This document shows positions 53,545 to 63,187 of a stretch of DNA of 64,000 nt, piece by piece; within the stretch, counting starts at the first letter, position 1, and the number at the start of each line of letters is the position of its first letter. This DNA comes from Gallaecimonas kandeliae. GTDB lineage: Bacteria > Pseudomonadota > Gammaproteobacteria > Enterobacterales > Gallaecimonadaceae. The translations under genes were made by a program, and so were the position numbers. The notes under the pieces were generated by a model. That model saw only the letters and a program-made list of their open reading frames with translations, made no database searches and was not told where the DNA came from. The stretch is from assembly GCF_030450055.1 (NCBI RefSeq), contig NZ_CP118480.1, forward strand, positions 434,001 through 498,000, written 5' to 3'.

Positions 53545-54341
53545 TGCTGCTCACCCTGCTGGTCCTGCTCGCCCTGGACAGGGTCACCATGCTGTCCCCC
53601 GCCTGGCAACTGGATAACTTGCTGGCCAAGCTGCCGCCCCAGGTACAGCGTCCGGCCTTTGCCTGGCCCGTACTGTTGGCGATGCTCATTGCCCTGGCTT
53701 TGGTGCTGGACGCCATTTTGCTGGCCCTGCCCGGCATTCTGGCCTGGCCCATAGGGGTGTTGCTGCTCTGGGTCTGCCTCGACAGCACCGAGATCCGCCA
53801 GCAATACAGGCGCATGCTCAACGCCTTCACCCGGGGCGACCTGGAAGCGGCGGATATCTGCTCCGAATGCCTGGAGCAGCCCCTGACCTCGGCCCAGTAC
53901 AGCGGCCGCGAGCGTACCCTGATGGCCCTGCTCTGGGCCAACTACCGCCACTACTGTGCCGTACTCTTCTTCTATGTGGTGGGGGGCGTGGGGCCGGCCC
54001 TGGCCTATGGGCTGCTCCGCTACTGGCACGAGCAGGAAGTGGCCGAGGCCCGTAAACTCATCAAGCTGGTGGACTGGCTGCCGGTGCGCTTCACTGCCCT
54101 GGGTTTTGCCTTTGTCGGCCACTACTCAAGGGCCATGCCCAAATACTTGGAGGGGCTGCTGCGCCACCCCAACGACAACGAAGACTACCTGGGGGAGGTG
54201 GCCATGGCCGCAGAGGAAGTGGACTGTTCCGACCCCTGTTCGGAAAAGCCCTCCCTCTACATGGTGGCCCTGGCCAAGCGCAACCTGCTCTTCTTCCTGG
54301 CCCTGGTGGCCGCCCTTATCCTCTTCGGCCTCCTGGTCTGA
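53541..54341 (+). CDS. ampE: Regulatory signalling protein AmpE
   Basis: AmpE is an inner-membrane protein of uncertain role encoded with ampD in beta-lactam sensing pathways. It has 266 residues with hydrophobic segments near the N-terminus (5-20, 43-70), the middle (about 133-160) and the C-terminus (LLFFLALVAALILFGLLV). Its cytoplasmic part shows the family segment NRHYCAVLFFYVVGGVGPALAYGLLRYW-like region. Its ATG overlaps the ampD stop. Confidence 0.9.
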   Translation: MMLLTLLVLLALDRVTMLSPAWQLDNLLAKLPPQVQRPAFAWPVLLAMLIALALVLDAILLALPGILAWPIGVLLLWVCLDSTEIRQQYRRMLNAFTRGDLEAADICSECLEQPLTSAQYSGRERTLMALLWANYRHYCAVLFFYVVGGVGPALAYGLLRYWHEQEVAEARKLIKLVDWLPVRFTALGFAFVGHYSRAMPKYLEGLLRHPNDNEDYLGEVAMAAEEVDCSDPCSEKPSLYMVALAKRNLLFFLALVAALILFGLLV

Positions 54342-54360
54342 CCAATTTAAAGCCCCGTCA

Positions 54361-54380
54361 GCCCGGCTTCACAGCCGGGC
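54361..54380 (+). terminator. ampE 3' hairpin
   Basis: GCCCGGCT, loop TCAC and AGCCGGGC form a perfect 8-bp stem 20 bases after ampE. There is no T-run, so a role in termination is possible but weak. Confidence 0.5.
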
Positions 54381-54451
54381 GATACGCCTATCTACCTTGG
54401 GCTAATGGACAGCCCCTTTGGCTTTTGCTAAGGTGTGGGCACTTTTTACGC

Positions 54452-54468
54452 TATTGGTCTTACCAATT
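54452..54468. promoter_or_regulatory. PdhR operator
   Basis: The dyad TATTGGTCTTACCAATT is an exact match to the core ATTGGTnnnACCAAT recognised by PdhR. It ends only six bases before the pdhR ATG, so PdhR would repress its own transcript and also cover the region where a ribosome site would lie. No clear Shine-Dalgarno is seen. Confidence 0.88.
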
Positions 54469-54474
54469 GACACC

Positions 54475-55254
54475 ATGGCTGGTTACCAACGGATAAGACA
54501 ACCGCGATTGGCGGATGTCATTCAGGAACAATTGGAAACCCTGATCCTCGAGGGCACCCTGGCTCCCGGGCAGAAGCTGCCGCCGGAGCGGGAGCTGGCT
54601 ACCCAGTTCGAGGTGTCCCGCCCCTCGGTCAGGGAAGCCATCCAGAAGCTGGAAGCCAAGGGCTTGCTGGTGCGCCGCCAGGGCGGCGGCACCTATGTCA
54701 GCCAGGACATCTACGGCGAGCTGGCCAATCCCCTGTTCGAGATGTTGACCCACCATTCCGAGGGCCAGCTGGATCTGCTGGAGTTCCGCTACGCCCTGGA
54801 AGCCATGGCCGCCTACTATGCCGCCCTGCGCGGCACAGAGGCCGATTTTGCCGAGATCCGCACCGCCTACGTGGACGTGGAGAAGGCCCACAGCACAGAT
54901 GATCTGCCCCTGGAAGCCAAGGCCATCACCCGTTTCCACGAGCTGGTGGCCCAGGCCAGCCACAACGTGGTGATACTGCACCTGTTCAGGGTCATGAAAC
55001 CGCTGCTCATCCAAAACGTGCAACAAAACCTGGAGATGCTGTACCAGCGCTCTAGCGCGCCGGAGCGGGTAGGGCAGCATCGCAAGCATTTGCTGGAGTG
55101 TATCGTCTCCGGCAAACCCCAGGATGCCAGGGTTGCCTGTGAGCAGCACCTGGCCTACCTGGAAGAAACCTTGTTGGATATCCGCCGGGAACAGAGCCGC
55201 CTGCAGCGGTCTTTGCGGCGTTTGCAAAGCAAGCCGTCTGGCAACAAAACCTAG
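54475..55254 (+). CDS. pdhR: Pyruvate dehydrogenase repressor PdhR
   Basis: PdhR is a GntR/FadR-family repressor that leaves DNA when it binds pyruvate. From the ATG at 54475 it has 259 residues (E. coli 254). The winged helix includes LAPGQKLPPERELATQFEVSRPSVREAIQKLE, and the FCD ligand-binding domain follows (about 80-235). The start matches the E. coli protein (MAYSKIRQPKL). A perfect PdhR box lies just upstream and aceE just downstream, indicating pyruvate-controlled expression. Confidence 0.96.
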   Translation: MAGYQRIRQPRLADVIQEQLETLILEGTLAPGQKLPPERELATQFEVSRPSVREAIQKLEAKGLLVRRQGGGTYVSQDIYGELANPLFEMLTHHSEGQLDLLEFRYALEAMAAYYAALRGTEADFAEIRTAYVDVEKAHSTDDLPLEAKAITRFHELVAQASHNVVILHLFRVMKPLLIQNVQQNLEMLYQRSSAPERVGQHRKHLLECIVSGKPQDARVACEQHLAYLEETLLDIRREQSRLQRSLRRLQSKPSGNKT

Positions 55255-55317
55255 TCTATGGTTTAGAGCGCAGACGGATCCCTTTAATCACAAACAGAGC
55301 AAGATAAGGAAAAAGCC

Positions 55318-57984
55318 ATGTCAGAGAAGGTTATGCATGACGTGGACCCGCAGGAAACCCGTGAATGGCTGGACGCCCTCCAGGCCGTCATGGATGAAGA
55401 AGGTGCCGAACGTGCCCACTTCCTGCTGGAATCCCTGACCGATCAGGCTCGTCGTAACGGCGCTCACCTGCCTTTCGATGCCACCACCGCCTATGTGAAT
55501 ACCATTCCTGCTGGCCAGGAACCGGAAATGCCGGGCGACCAAGGCATGGAACGCCGCATCCGCTCCATCATTCGTTGGAACGCCCTGGCCATGGTGCTGC
55601 GCGGTTCCAAGAAGAACCTGGAGCTGGGTGGCCATATCTCCTCTTTTGCCTCCAGCGCCACCCTCTATGACGTGGGCTTCAACCACTTCTTCCGCGCCCC
55701 CAACGAAAAAGACGGCGGCGACCTGATCTACTTCCAGGGCCATATTTCCCCCGGCATCTATGCCCGCTCCTTCCTGGAAGGCCGCTTCAGCGAAGCCGAT
55801 CTCGACAGCTTCCGCCAGGAGGTGGACGGCAAGGGCCTGTCCTCCTATCCGCACCCCAAGCTGATGCCGGACTACTGGCAGTTCCCCACCGTGTCCATGG
55901 GCCTGGGCCCCATCGCCGCCATCTATCAGGCGCGTTTCCTCAAGTACCTGACCGACCGCGGCATCAAGGATTGCTCCGAGCAGCGCGTCTACTGCTTCCT
56001 GGGGGACGGTGAGTGTGACGAGCCGGAAGCCCTGGGCGCCATCGCCATGGCCTCCCGCGAGAAGCTGGACAACCTGACCTTCATCATCAACTGCAACCTG
56101 CAGCGCCTGGACGGCCCCGTCCGCGGCAACTCCAAGATCATCCAGGAACTGGAAGGCACCTTCCGCGGCGCCGGCTGGGAAGTGCTGAAGGTGATCTGGG
56201 GCCGCTACTGGGATCCGCTGCTGGCCCGCGACACCTCCGGCAAGCTGCTGCAGCTGATGGAAGAGACCGTCGACGGCGAGTACCAGAACTGCAAGGCCAA
56301 GGGTGGCAAGTACACCCGTGACAACTTCTTCGGCAAGTACCCCGAGACCAAGGAAATGGTCGCCAACATGTCCGACGATGACATCTGGCGCCTCAACCGT
56401 GGTGGCCACGATCCCTACAAGGTGTACGCCGCCTACCATCGCGCCGTGAACACCAAGGGCCGCCCCACCGTCATCCTGGCCAAGACCGTCAAGGGTTACG
56501 GCATGGGCGACGCCGGTGAAGGCAAGAACATTGCCCACCAGGTCAAGAAGATGGACATCGAGGCCATCAAGTACTTCCGTGACCGCTTCAACATCCCGAT
56601 CAGCGACGACAAGCTGGCCGACCTGCCTTACTACCATCCCGGTGAGGACTCCGAAGAGGTCAAGTACCTCAAGGCCCGCCGCGAGGCGCTGCACGGCTTC
56701 ATGCCGCGCCGCCAGGTGCGTTTCAACGGTGAACTGGATATCCCGGCCGTCGAGGCCTTCGACGCCGTGCTCAAGGGCAGCGGTGATCGCGAGATCTCCA
56801 CCACTCTGGCCTTCGTGCGGGTACTGACCAACCTGCTCAAGGACAAGAGCCTTGGCAAGCGCATAGTGCCGATCATCCCCGACGAGGCCCGTACCTTCGG
56901 TATGGAAGGCCTGTTCCGCCAGGTGGGTATCTACAGCCGTGAAGGCCAGAAATACACCCCGCAGGACGCCGACCAAGTCGCCTACTACAAGGAAGACAAG
57001 CAGGGCCAGGTGCTGCAGGAAGGTATCAACGAGCTGGGCGCCATGTCCGACTGGGTTGCTGCCGCTACCAGCTACAGCACCAACAACGAGCCGATGATCC
57101 CCTTCTACGTCTACTACTCCATGTTCGGCTTCCAGCGCGTGGGCGACATGGCCTGGGCCGCGGGCGACCAGCAGGCGCGCGGTTTCCTGATCGGCGGCAC
57201 CGCCGGCCGTACCACCCTCAACGGTGAAGGCCTGCAGCACGAAGACGGTCACAGCCATATCCTGGCCGGCACCATCCCCAACTGCATCACCTATGACCCC
57301 ACCTACGGTTACGAAGTGGCTGTCATAGTGCAGGACGGCATCCGCCGCATGTACGGTCCCGAGCAGGAAAACATCTACTACTACCTGACGGTGATGAACG
57401 AGTCCTATCACCACCCGGCCATGCCGGAAGGCGCCGAGGAAGGTATCCGCAAGGGTATCTACAAGCTCGAGACCGTCAAAGGCAAGGGCAAGGCCCAGGT
57501 TCAGCTGATGGGCTCCGGCACCATACTGCTGCAGGCCCGCGAGGCGGCCCAGATCCTGGCCAACGACTTCGGCGTGGACGTGGACGTCTTCTCCGTGACC
57601 AGCTTCAACGAGCTGGCCCGTGACGGCCTGGCCGCCGAGCGCCACAACATGCTGCACCCCGAAGCCGCCGAGCAGGTGCCCTTCATCACCAGCGCCCTTG
57701 CCAAGGACGTGCCGGCCGTCGCCGTCACCGACTACATGAAGCTCTACGCCGATCAGGTCCGCGCCTTCGTGCCCGGCCCCTACCGCGTACTGGGCACAGA
57801 CGGTTTCGGCCGCTCCGACAGCCGCGACAACCTGCGCCGTCACTTCGAAGTCAACGCCCACTACGTGGTGGTGGCCGCGCTCTTCGAACTGGCCAAGGCC
57901 GGCAAGGTCGACAAGAAGCTGGTGGCCGAGGCCATTGCCCGCTTCGGTATCGACGCCGACAAACTGAACCCGCTGTACGCGTAA
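55318..57984 (+). CDS. aceE: Pyruvate dehydrogenase E1 component
   Basis: AceE is the homodimeric thiamine-diphosphate enzyme that decarboxylates pyruvate and acetylates the lipoyl groups of AceF. It has 888 residues (E. coli 887). The ThDP-binding segment [14 protein letters not shown] with [15 protein letters not shown] and the transketolase-like pyrimidine domain are intact. AAGGAAAA precedes the ATG. No second PdhR box is seen in the 63-base pdhR-aceE gap, so control probably comes from the pdhR promoter. Confidence 0.98.
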   Translation: MSEKVMHDVDPQETREWLDALQAVMDEEGAERAHFLLESLTDQARRNGAHLPFDATTAYVNTIPAGQEPEMPGDQGMERRIRSIIRWNALAMVLRGSKKNLELGGHISSFASSATLYDVGFNHFFRAPNEKDGGDLIYFQGHISPGIYARSFLEGRFSEADLDSFRQEVDGKGLSSYPHPKLMPDYWQFPTVSMGLGPIAAIYQARFLKYLTDRGIKDCSEQRVYCFLGDGECDEPEALGAIAMASREKLDNLTFIINCNLQRLDGPVRGNSKIIQELEGTFRGAGWEVLKVIWGRYWDPLLARDTSGKLLQLMEETVDGEYQNCKAKGGKYTRDNFFGKYPETKEMVANMSDDDIWRLNRGGHDPYKVYAAYHRAVNTKGRPTVILAKTVKGYGMGDAGEGKNIAHQVKKMDIEAIKYFRDRFNIPISDDKLADLPYYHPGEDSEEVKYLKARREALHGFMPRRQVRFNGELDIPAVEAFDAVLKGSGDREISTTLAFVRVLTNLLKDKSLGKRIVPIIPDEARTFGMEGLFRQVGIYSREGQKYTPQDADQVAYYKEDKQGQVLQEGINELGAMSDWVAAATSYSTNNEPMIPFYVYYSMFGFQRVGDMAWAAGDQQARGFLIGGTAGRTTLNGEGLQHEDGHSHILAGTIPNCITYDPTYGYEVAVIVQDGIRRMYGPEQENIYYYLTVMNESYHHPAMPEGAEEGIRKGIYKLETVKGKGKAQVQLMGSGTILLQAREAAQILANDFGVDVDVFSVTSFNELARDGLAAERHNMLHPEAAEQVPFITSALAKDVPAVAVTDYMKLYADQVRAFVPGPYRVLGTDGFGRSDSRDNLRRHFEVNAHYVVVAALFELAKAGKVDKKLVAEAIARFGIDADKLNPLYA

Positions 57985-57994
57985 GGAAAGAGCA

Positions 57995-59911
57995 ATGGCA
58001 GAGACTCGTGATCTGATCGTGCCCGATATCGGCAGCGACGCTGTGGATGTCACTGAGCTGCTGGTGGCCGTGGGCGACAGCGTAGAAGAAGAACAGGGCC
58101 TGATCTCCGTGGAAGGGGACAAGGCCGCCATGGAAGTGCCGGCCCCCTTCGCCGGCACCATCAAGAGCCTGAGCGTCAAGGTGGGTGACAAGGTCAGCAC
58201 CGGCGACGTGATCGGCTCCATCGAAGTGGGTTCGGCCGAAGGTGCGGCTGCGGGCGCAGCCGAAGCTGCACCCGTGGCCCCTGCTGCCCAGGTAGAAGCC
58301 GCCCCTGCACCTGCCGCCGCCGGCGCCCGCCAGGAAGTGCTGCTGCCCGACGCCGGTGGCGAAGTGGAAGTGGTGGAGATACTGGTGGCCGTAGGCGACA
58401 TGGTCGAGGCCGAGCAGGGCCTGGTGTCCGTGGAAGGCGACAAGGCCGCCATGGAAGTGCCCAGCCCCCTGGCCGGCAAGATCGTCGAGATCAAGGTCAA
58501 GACCGGTGACAAGGTCTCCGAAGGCAGCCTGATCGCCGTCATCGAAACGGGAGCGGTCGCTGCTGCTCCGGCCGCCAGCGCCGCCGTTGAGACCGTAGCC
58601 CCCGTCGCTGCCGCGCCTGCCGCCAAGGCGGTCAAGGACGTCACCCTGCCCGACGCCGGCGGCGAAGTGCAGGTGGTGGAGATCCTGGTGGCCGTGGGTG
58701 ATGTGGTGGAGGCCGAGCAGGGCCTGATCTCCGTGGAAGGCGACAAGGCCGCCATGGAAGTCCCGGCACCTTTTGCCGGCACCGTCATCGAAGTGCTGGT
58801 CAAGACTGGTGACGCCATCAGCGAAGGCACCCTGATCGCCCGTATTGAAACCGTTGAAGCGGCCCCTGCGCCCCAGGCCGCTGCGCCTGCCGCCGCGCCC
58901 AGCGCCGCCCCCGTGGCCGCCTCTGCGAGCGCCGCCAAGCCGCCGCCGGTACCGCACCATCCCTCTGCCGGGGTCCGCGAGCCCAGCGGCAAGGTCCACG
59001 CCAGCCCCTCGGTGCGCCGTCTGGGCCGTGAGTTCGGCGTCGATCTGAGCCTGGTTTCCGGTACTGGCCGTAAGGGCCGTATCCTCAAGGAAGACGTCCA
59101 GGCCTATGTGAAGGCCGAGCTGGCCAGGCCCAAGGCGGCCGCCGGTGCCACCAGCGGCGGCGGTAACGTCTCCGTCATCGACTGGCCCAAGGTCGACTGG
59201 AGCAAGTTCGGGGAAGTGGAAGTGGTCAAGATGAGCCGCATCCAGAAGATCTCCGGCCCCAACCTGCACCGCAACTGGGTCCAGATCCCCCACGTCACCC
59301 AGTTTGACGAGGCGGACATCACCGAGCTGGAAGCCTTCCGCAAGAGCCAGAACGACGTCGCCACCAAGCAGCAGCTGGGCTTCAAGATCTCCCCGCTGGT
59401 GTTCATCATGAAGGCGGCGGCCAAGGCCCTGGAGCTCCATCCCAAGTTCAACTGCTCCATCGGCGAGGACGGCGAGTCCCTGGTGATGAAGAAGTTCGTC
59501 CACATCGGCATCGCCGTGGACACCCCCAACGGCCTGGTGGTGCCCGTGGTGCGCGACGTGAACAAGAAGGGCATCTACGAGCTGTCCAAGGAGCTGGGCG
59601 AGATCTCCGCCAAGGCCCGCGCCGGCAAGCTGACCGCGGCCGACATGCAGGGGTCGAGCTTCACCATCTCCAGCCTGGGCGGCATCGGTGGTACCCAGTT
59701 CACCCCCATAGTCAACGCCCCTGACGTGGCTATCCTGGGTGTGTCCAAGTCCGACTTCAAACCCAAGTGGAACGGCAAGGACTTCGAAGCCCGCCTGATG
59801 GTGCCCCTGGCCCTGTCCTATGACCACCGCGTCATAGACGGTGCCGACGGTGCCCGCTTCGTCACCACCCTGTCCGATATTCTGGGTGACCTGCGTCAAC
59901 TCATTCTTTAA
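57995..59911 (+). CDS. aceF: Pyruvate dehydrogenase E2 (dihydrolipoyl acetyltransferase)
   Basis: AceF forms the core of the pyruvate dehydrogenase complex. It has 638 residues: three lipoyl domains with lipoylated lysines at about 43, 150 and 251 (each in [10 protein letters not shown]), joined by Ala/Pro-rich linkers; the E3-binding domain ([20 protein letters not shown], about 339); and the catalytic domain ending with DHRVIDG near 610-616. The second and third lipoyl domains are nearly identical. It follows aceE by ten bases. Confidence 0.97.
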   Translation: MAETRDLIVPDIGSDAVDVTELLVAVGDSVEEEQGLISVEGDKAAMEVPAPFAGTIKSLSVKVGDKVSTGDVIGSIEVGSAEGAAAGAAEAAPVAPAAQVEAAPAPAAAGARQEVLLPDAGGEVEVVEILVAVGDMVEAEQGLVSVEGDKAAMEVPSPLAGKIVEIKVKTGDKVSEGSLIAVIETGAVAAAPAASAAVETVAPVAAAPAAKAVKDVTLPDAGGEVQVVEILVAVGDVVEAEQGLISVEGDKAAMEVPAPFAGTVIEVLVKTGDAISEGTLIARIETVEAAPAPQAAAPAAAPSAAPVAASASAAKPPPVPHHPSAGVREPSGKVHASPSVRRLGREFGVDLSLVSGTGRKGRILKEDVQAYVKAELARPKAAAGATSGGGNVSVIDWPKVDWSKFGEVEVVKMSRIQKISGPNLHRNWVQIPHVTQFDEADITELEAFRKSQNDVATKQQLGFKISPLVFIMKAAAKALELHPKFNCSIGEDGESLVMKKFVHIGIAVDTPNGLVVPVVRDVNKKGIYELSKELGEISAKARAGKLTAADMQGSSFTISSLGGIGGTQFTPIVNAPDVAILGVSKSDFKPKWNGKDFEARLMVPLALSYDHRVIDGADGARFVTTLSDILGDLRQLIL

Positions 59912-59916
59912 ACAAT

Positions 59917-59941
59917 GGGGGGGCTTTGCCCCCTCCTTTTT
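59917..59941 (+). terminator. aceF terminator
   Basis: GGGGGC, loop TTT and GCCCCC are followed by TCC and five T, six bases after aceF. It may reduce read-through into lpdA, which likely also has its own promoter in the 94-base gap. Confidence 0.82.
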
Positions 59942-60005
59942 ATGCAGTTACACTTGCGGTGCCCTACAGGAGCGGCATCGCGCCAAAGAATAACGAGGTT
60001 AAGCA

Positions 60006-61427
60006 ATGAGCAACGAAATCAAGGCACAACTGGTTGTGCTGGGTTCAGGTCCGGCGGGCTACTCCGCTGCTTTCCGTGCCGCCGATCTCGGTCTGGAAAC
60101 CGTGATCATCGAGCGTTACAGCACCCTGGGCGGCGTCTGCCTGAACGTGGGCTGCATCCCCTCCAAGGCCCTGCTGCACGTGGCCAAGGTCATCGACGAA
60201 GCCAGCACCATGGAAAGCCACGGTGTGACCTTCGGTGCCCCCCAGGTCGACCTGGACAAGCTCCGCGCTCACAAAGAAAAGGTTATCGGCCAGCTGACCG
60301 GCGGCCTGGCCGGTATGGCCAAGATGCGTAAGGTGAAAGTGGTCAACGGCTACGGCAAGTTCACCGGCCCCAACAGCATCGAAGTGGAAGGTGCCGAAGG
60401 CAAGACCACCGTCACCTTCGACCAGGCCATCATCGCCGCCGGCTCCCGCCCCATCAACCTGCCCTTCATCCCCCAGGACGAGCGTATCTGGGACAGCACC
60501 GGCGCCCTGGAAATGCGCTTCGTGCCCAAGAAGATGCTGGTCATGGGTGGCGGCATCATCGGCCTGGAGATGGGTACCGTCTACAAGGCCCTGGGTTCCG
60601 AGATCGAAGTGGTTGAAATGTTCGACCAGCTGGTCCCCGCCGCCGACAAGGACATGATCCGCATCTTCACCAAGCGCATCTCCAAGAAGATGAAGCTGAT
60701 GCTGGAAACCAAGGTGACCGCCGTCGAAGCCAAGGAAGACGGCATCTACGTCACCATGGAAGGCAAGAACGCCCCGGCTGAGCCTGTCCGTTACGACGCC
60801 GTGCTGGTGGCCATCGGCCGTACCCCCAACGGCAAGCTGATCGATGCCGACAAGGCCGGCGTCAACGTCGACGAGCGTGGCTTCATCAACGTCGACAAGC
60901 AGATGCGCACCAACGTGCCCCACATCTTCGCCATCGGCGACGTTGTCGGTCAGCCCATGCTGGCCCACAAGGGTGTGCACGAAGGCCACGTGGCCGCCGA
61001 AGTGGCCTCCGGCCTCAAGCACTACTTCGATCCCAAGGTCATCCCCTCCATCGCCTACACCGATCCGGAACTGGCCTGGGTTGGCCTGACCGAGAAGGAA
61101 GCCAAGGAGAAGGGCATCGAAGTTGAAACCGCCAACTTCCCCTGGGCTGCCAGCGGCCGTGCCATCGCCTCCGACACTTCCGACGGCATGACCAAGCTGA
61201 TCTTCGACAAGAAGACCCACCGCATCCTGGGCGGCGCCACCGTCGGCTCCAACGCCGGCGAGCTGCTGGGTGAGATCGGCCTGGCCATCGAGATGGGTTG
61301 CGACGCCGAAGATCTGGCCCTGACCATCCATGCCCACCCGACCCTGCACGAGTCCGTGGGCCTGGCTGCCGAGGTGTACGAAGGGTCCATCACCGACTTG
61401 CCGAACCCCAAGGCCAAGAAGAAGTAA
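60006..61427 (+). CDS. lpdA: Dihydrolipoyl dehydrogenase (E3)
   Basis: LpdA reoxidises dihydrolipoamide using FAD and NAD+ for pyruvate and 2-oxoglutarate dehydrogenases and the glycine cleavage system. It has 473 residues (E. coli 474). The FAD fingerprint GSGPAGYSAAFRAADLG, the redox disulfide in GGVCLNVGCIPSK (Cys45, Cys50), the NAD site GGGIIGLEMG, and the catalytic His-Glu in HPTLHESV are all present. Confidence 0.98.
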   Translation: MSNEIKAQLVVLGSGPAGYSAAFRAADLGLETVIIERYSTLGGVCLNVGCIPSKALLHVAKVIDEASTMESHGVTFGAPQVDLDKLRAHKEKVIGQLTGGLAGMAKMRKVKVVNGYGKFTGPNSIEVEGAEGKTTVTFDQAIIAAGSRPINLPFIPQDERIWDSTGALEMRFVPKKMLVMGGGIIGLEMGTVYKALGSEIEVVEMFDQLVPAADKDMIRIFTKRISKKMKLMLETKVTAVEAKEDGIYVTMEGKNAPAEPVRYDAVLVAIGRTPNGKLIDADKAGVNVDERGFINVDKQMRTNVPHIFAIGDVVGQPMLAHKGVHEGHVAAEVASGLKHYFDPKVIPSIAYTDPELAWVGLTEKEAKEKGIEVETANFPWAASGRAIASDTSDGMTKLIFDKKTHRILGGATVGSNAGELLGEIGLAIEMGCDAEDLALTIHAHPTLHESVGLAAEVYEGSITDLPNPKAKKK

Positions 61428-61442
61428 GCTTCTTCTGGCGCG

Positions 61443-61472
61443 AAAAAGCCCGCCGAATGGCGGGCTTTTTTA
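61443..61472 (+). terminator. lpdA terminator
   Basis: AAAAAGCCCGCC, loop GAAT and GGCGGGCTTTTTT form a strong hairpin 16 bases after lpdA. Confidence 0.93.
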
Positions 61473-61514
61473 TTGCCTGGCGCTTGGAGCAGAAAGTGCT
61501 GACTGGGCCAGAAA

Positions 61515-61540
61515 AGGAAAAGCCCCGTAAGCGGGGCTCT
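61515..61540 (-). terminator. purEK terminator
   Basis: Read on the minus strand, AGCCCCG and CGGGGCT pair around a CTTA loop and are followed by TTTCC and TTTTC, about 35 bases after the purK stop. Confidence 0.8.
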
Positions 61541-61572
61541 TTGAACCGTATCAGCAAGTGCAGCCGCTTTCC

Positions 61573-62535
61573 CTAGAGCCAGCGGTTGATATGGCCGACC
61601 TTACGTCCCGGCCTGGGTTCCTTGTTGTACCAATGGACCTTGCCTTCACCGGCCAGCCAATTCGGATCGAAGGCGACGCCGATGAGGTTGTCCATGATGG
61701 TGGGACGCCACAAGAGCTCGGCCGGCAGCGGCAGGCCGGCCACGGCCCTCAGGTGCAGCTCGAACTGGCAGATGTTGGCGCCGTCCTGGGTCCAGTGTCC
61801 TGAGTTGTGGACGCGGGGGGCCATCTCGTTGATCAGCAGCTTGTCGCCGCAGTCGAACAGCTCCACCGCCATCACCCCTACGTAGCCCAGGTGGTCCATC
61901 AGGGCGCCGAGGATGCGCTCGGCTTCGCCCTGCCACTGGTGCATGTCGGGGGCCGGGGCCTTGGTCTCCACCAGTATGCCGTCCTTGTGGAAGTTCTCCA
62001 CCAGGGGGTAGAAGAGCTTGCGGCCGTCTTTGGCCCGCACGCCCACCAGGGACACTTCCCGCTGGAAGGGGATCATGGCCTCGGCGATGCAGTCGGCTTC
62101 ACTGACGAAGCCCGGCTCCTTGACCCGCCACTGGCCCTTGCCGTCATAGCCGCCCTGGCGGGCCTTGACCACCAGGGAAGTGCCTATCTTGGCCAGCAGG
62201 GCGTCTGCGCTGTCGCCCTTCTTCAGCTCCCCCCAGGGGGCTGTGGGGAGATCCAGCTCGTCGTAGAGCTTTTTCTGGGGCAGGCGATCGCTCACCAACT
62301 GGTAGGTGGAGAGGTTCAGCAGCTCGCCGTGGAAGGGGGTCTGGGGCAGCAGCTCGCGCTCGGCGGTCACCCAGTCGAAGCCGTCGGGGCCCTTGTCACC
62401 GCAGCTGTCCATCTCGGTGCCGAAGAAATAGCGGTGGGTGTCGGGGCAGTAGCGCCACAGCTCGACGCCGAGGCGGCTGGCCACCTCGCCCATCATGGCG
62501 CCCAGCTGGCCGGCGCCGAGGACCAGGCCCCTCAT
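61573..62535 (-). CDS. purK: 5-(carboxyamino)imidazole ribonucleotide synthase, short form
   Basis: PurK is an ATP-grasp enzyme that makes N5-CAIR from AIR, ATP and bicarbonate in purine synthesis. It has only 320 residues against 355 in E. coli. The N-terminal [34 protein letters not shown] and [16 protein letters not shown] segments are intact. The protein stops directly after [12 protein letters not shown], so about 35 C-terminal residues of the last subdomain are missing; after the stop only the terminator follows. It overlaps purE by four bases. Confidence 0.93.
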   Translation of the reverse strand: MRGLVLGAGQLGAMMGEVASRLGVELWRYCPDTHRYFFGTEMDSCGDKGPDGFDWVTAERELLPQTPFHGELLNLSTYQLVSDRLPQKKLYDELDLPTAPWGELKKGDSADALLAKIGTSLVVKARQGGYDGKGQWRVKEPGFVSEADCIAEAMIPFQREVSLVGVRAKDGRKLFYPLVENFHKDGILVETKAPAPDMHQWQGEAERILGALMDHLGYVGVMAVELFDCGDKLLINEMAPRVHNSGHWTQDGANICQFELHLRAVAGLPLPAELLWRPTIMDNLIGVAFDPNWLAGEGKVHWYNKEPRPGRKVGHINRWL

Positions 62536-63020
62536 GCGGGCAGCCTCGGATCCGGGTTGGCCAGCACGGTGTCGGTCTGGGCGGTGCGGAAGGCATCGAG
62601 CTTCTCGGCCACGGCCTTGTCGTGCAGGGCCACTATCTGGGCGGCCAGCAGGCCAGCGTTGGCGGCGCCGGCGGCGCCTATGGCCAGGGTGCCGACGGCG
62701 ATGCCCTTGGGCATCTGCACTATGGACAGCAGGCTGTCCATGCCGTTCAGGGCCTTGCTCTGCACGGGCACACCCAGTACCGGCAACGGGGTCATCGAGG
62801 CTATCATGCCGGGCAGGTGGGCGGCGCCGCCGGCCCCGCCGATGATGACGTGAAAGCCCTTATCCTTGGCGGACTTGGCGAAATCCACCAGCTTCTCCGG
62901 GGTTCGGTGGGCTGACACCACTTCCACGTGGTGGGTGACGCCCAGGCTGTCGAGGACTTCGGATGCTCCCTTCATGGTTTCCCAGTCGGAACGGGACCCC
63001 ATCACGATAGCGACTTTCAT
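62532..63020 (-). CDS. purE: N5-CAIR mutase
   Basis: PurE moves the carboxyl group of N5-CAIR to give CAIR, the step after PurK. It has 162 residues (E. coli 169). The signature [18 protein letters not shown] with the active-site [11 protein letters not shown] and [12 protein letters not shown] are complete. CGGAG lies eight bases upstream of the ATG. It is the first gene of purEK, behind a PurR operator. Confidence 0.97.
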   Translation of the reverse strand: MKVAIVMGSRSDWETMKGASEVLDSLGVTHHVEVVSAHRTPEKLVDFAKSAKDKGFHVIIGGAGGAAHLPGMIASMTPLPVLGVPVQSKALNGMDSLLSIVQMPKGIAVGTLAIGAAGAANAGLLAAQIVALHDKAVAEKLDAFRTAQTDTVLANPDPRLPA

Positions 63021-63045
63021 AGCAACTCCGGCAGTTTGATGTCGA

Positions 63046-63061
63046 TGGAAAACGGTTGCGG
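63046..63061 (-). promoter_or_regulatory. PurR operator of purEK
   Basis: On the minus strand the 16-mer CCGCAACCGTTTTCCA fits the PurR consensus core GCAAnCGnTTnC. It lies just downstream of the -10 hexamer and covers the likely transcription start, the same placement as in E. coli purEK. Repression by PurR with hypoxanthine or guanine is inferred. Confidence 0.8.
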
Positions 63062-63067
63062 GGCGGC

Positions 63068-63073
63068 ATTATA
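63068..63073 (-). promoter_or_regulatory. purEK -10 element
   Basis: A perfect TATAAT on the minus strand, 47 bases before the purE ATG. The -35 region is poor. Upstream in the divergent gap, a near-perfect 9-bp dyad (63121-63129 with 63131-63139) is also present; its role is unknown. Confidence 0.6.
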
Positions 63074-63187
63074 CCTGCTGTTGATGCAATTCGCCTCCCC
63101 CTGATGCAGAGCGCGGCGTAGGTGCTCTGGCAGAGCGCCGAACGGCTGGCCGTGGTAAAGTCATGCCGAATTAATGTTTCGTTAAAA

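Noticed and set aside
55321-59088. Very long open frame (over 1200 codons) on the minus strand opposite aceE-aceF
   Set aside because: It is an antisense shadow of high-GC genes with strong codon bias; the plus-strand proteins are unmistakable and the antisense product has no recognisable domain.
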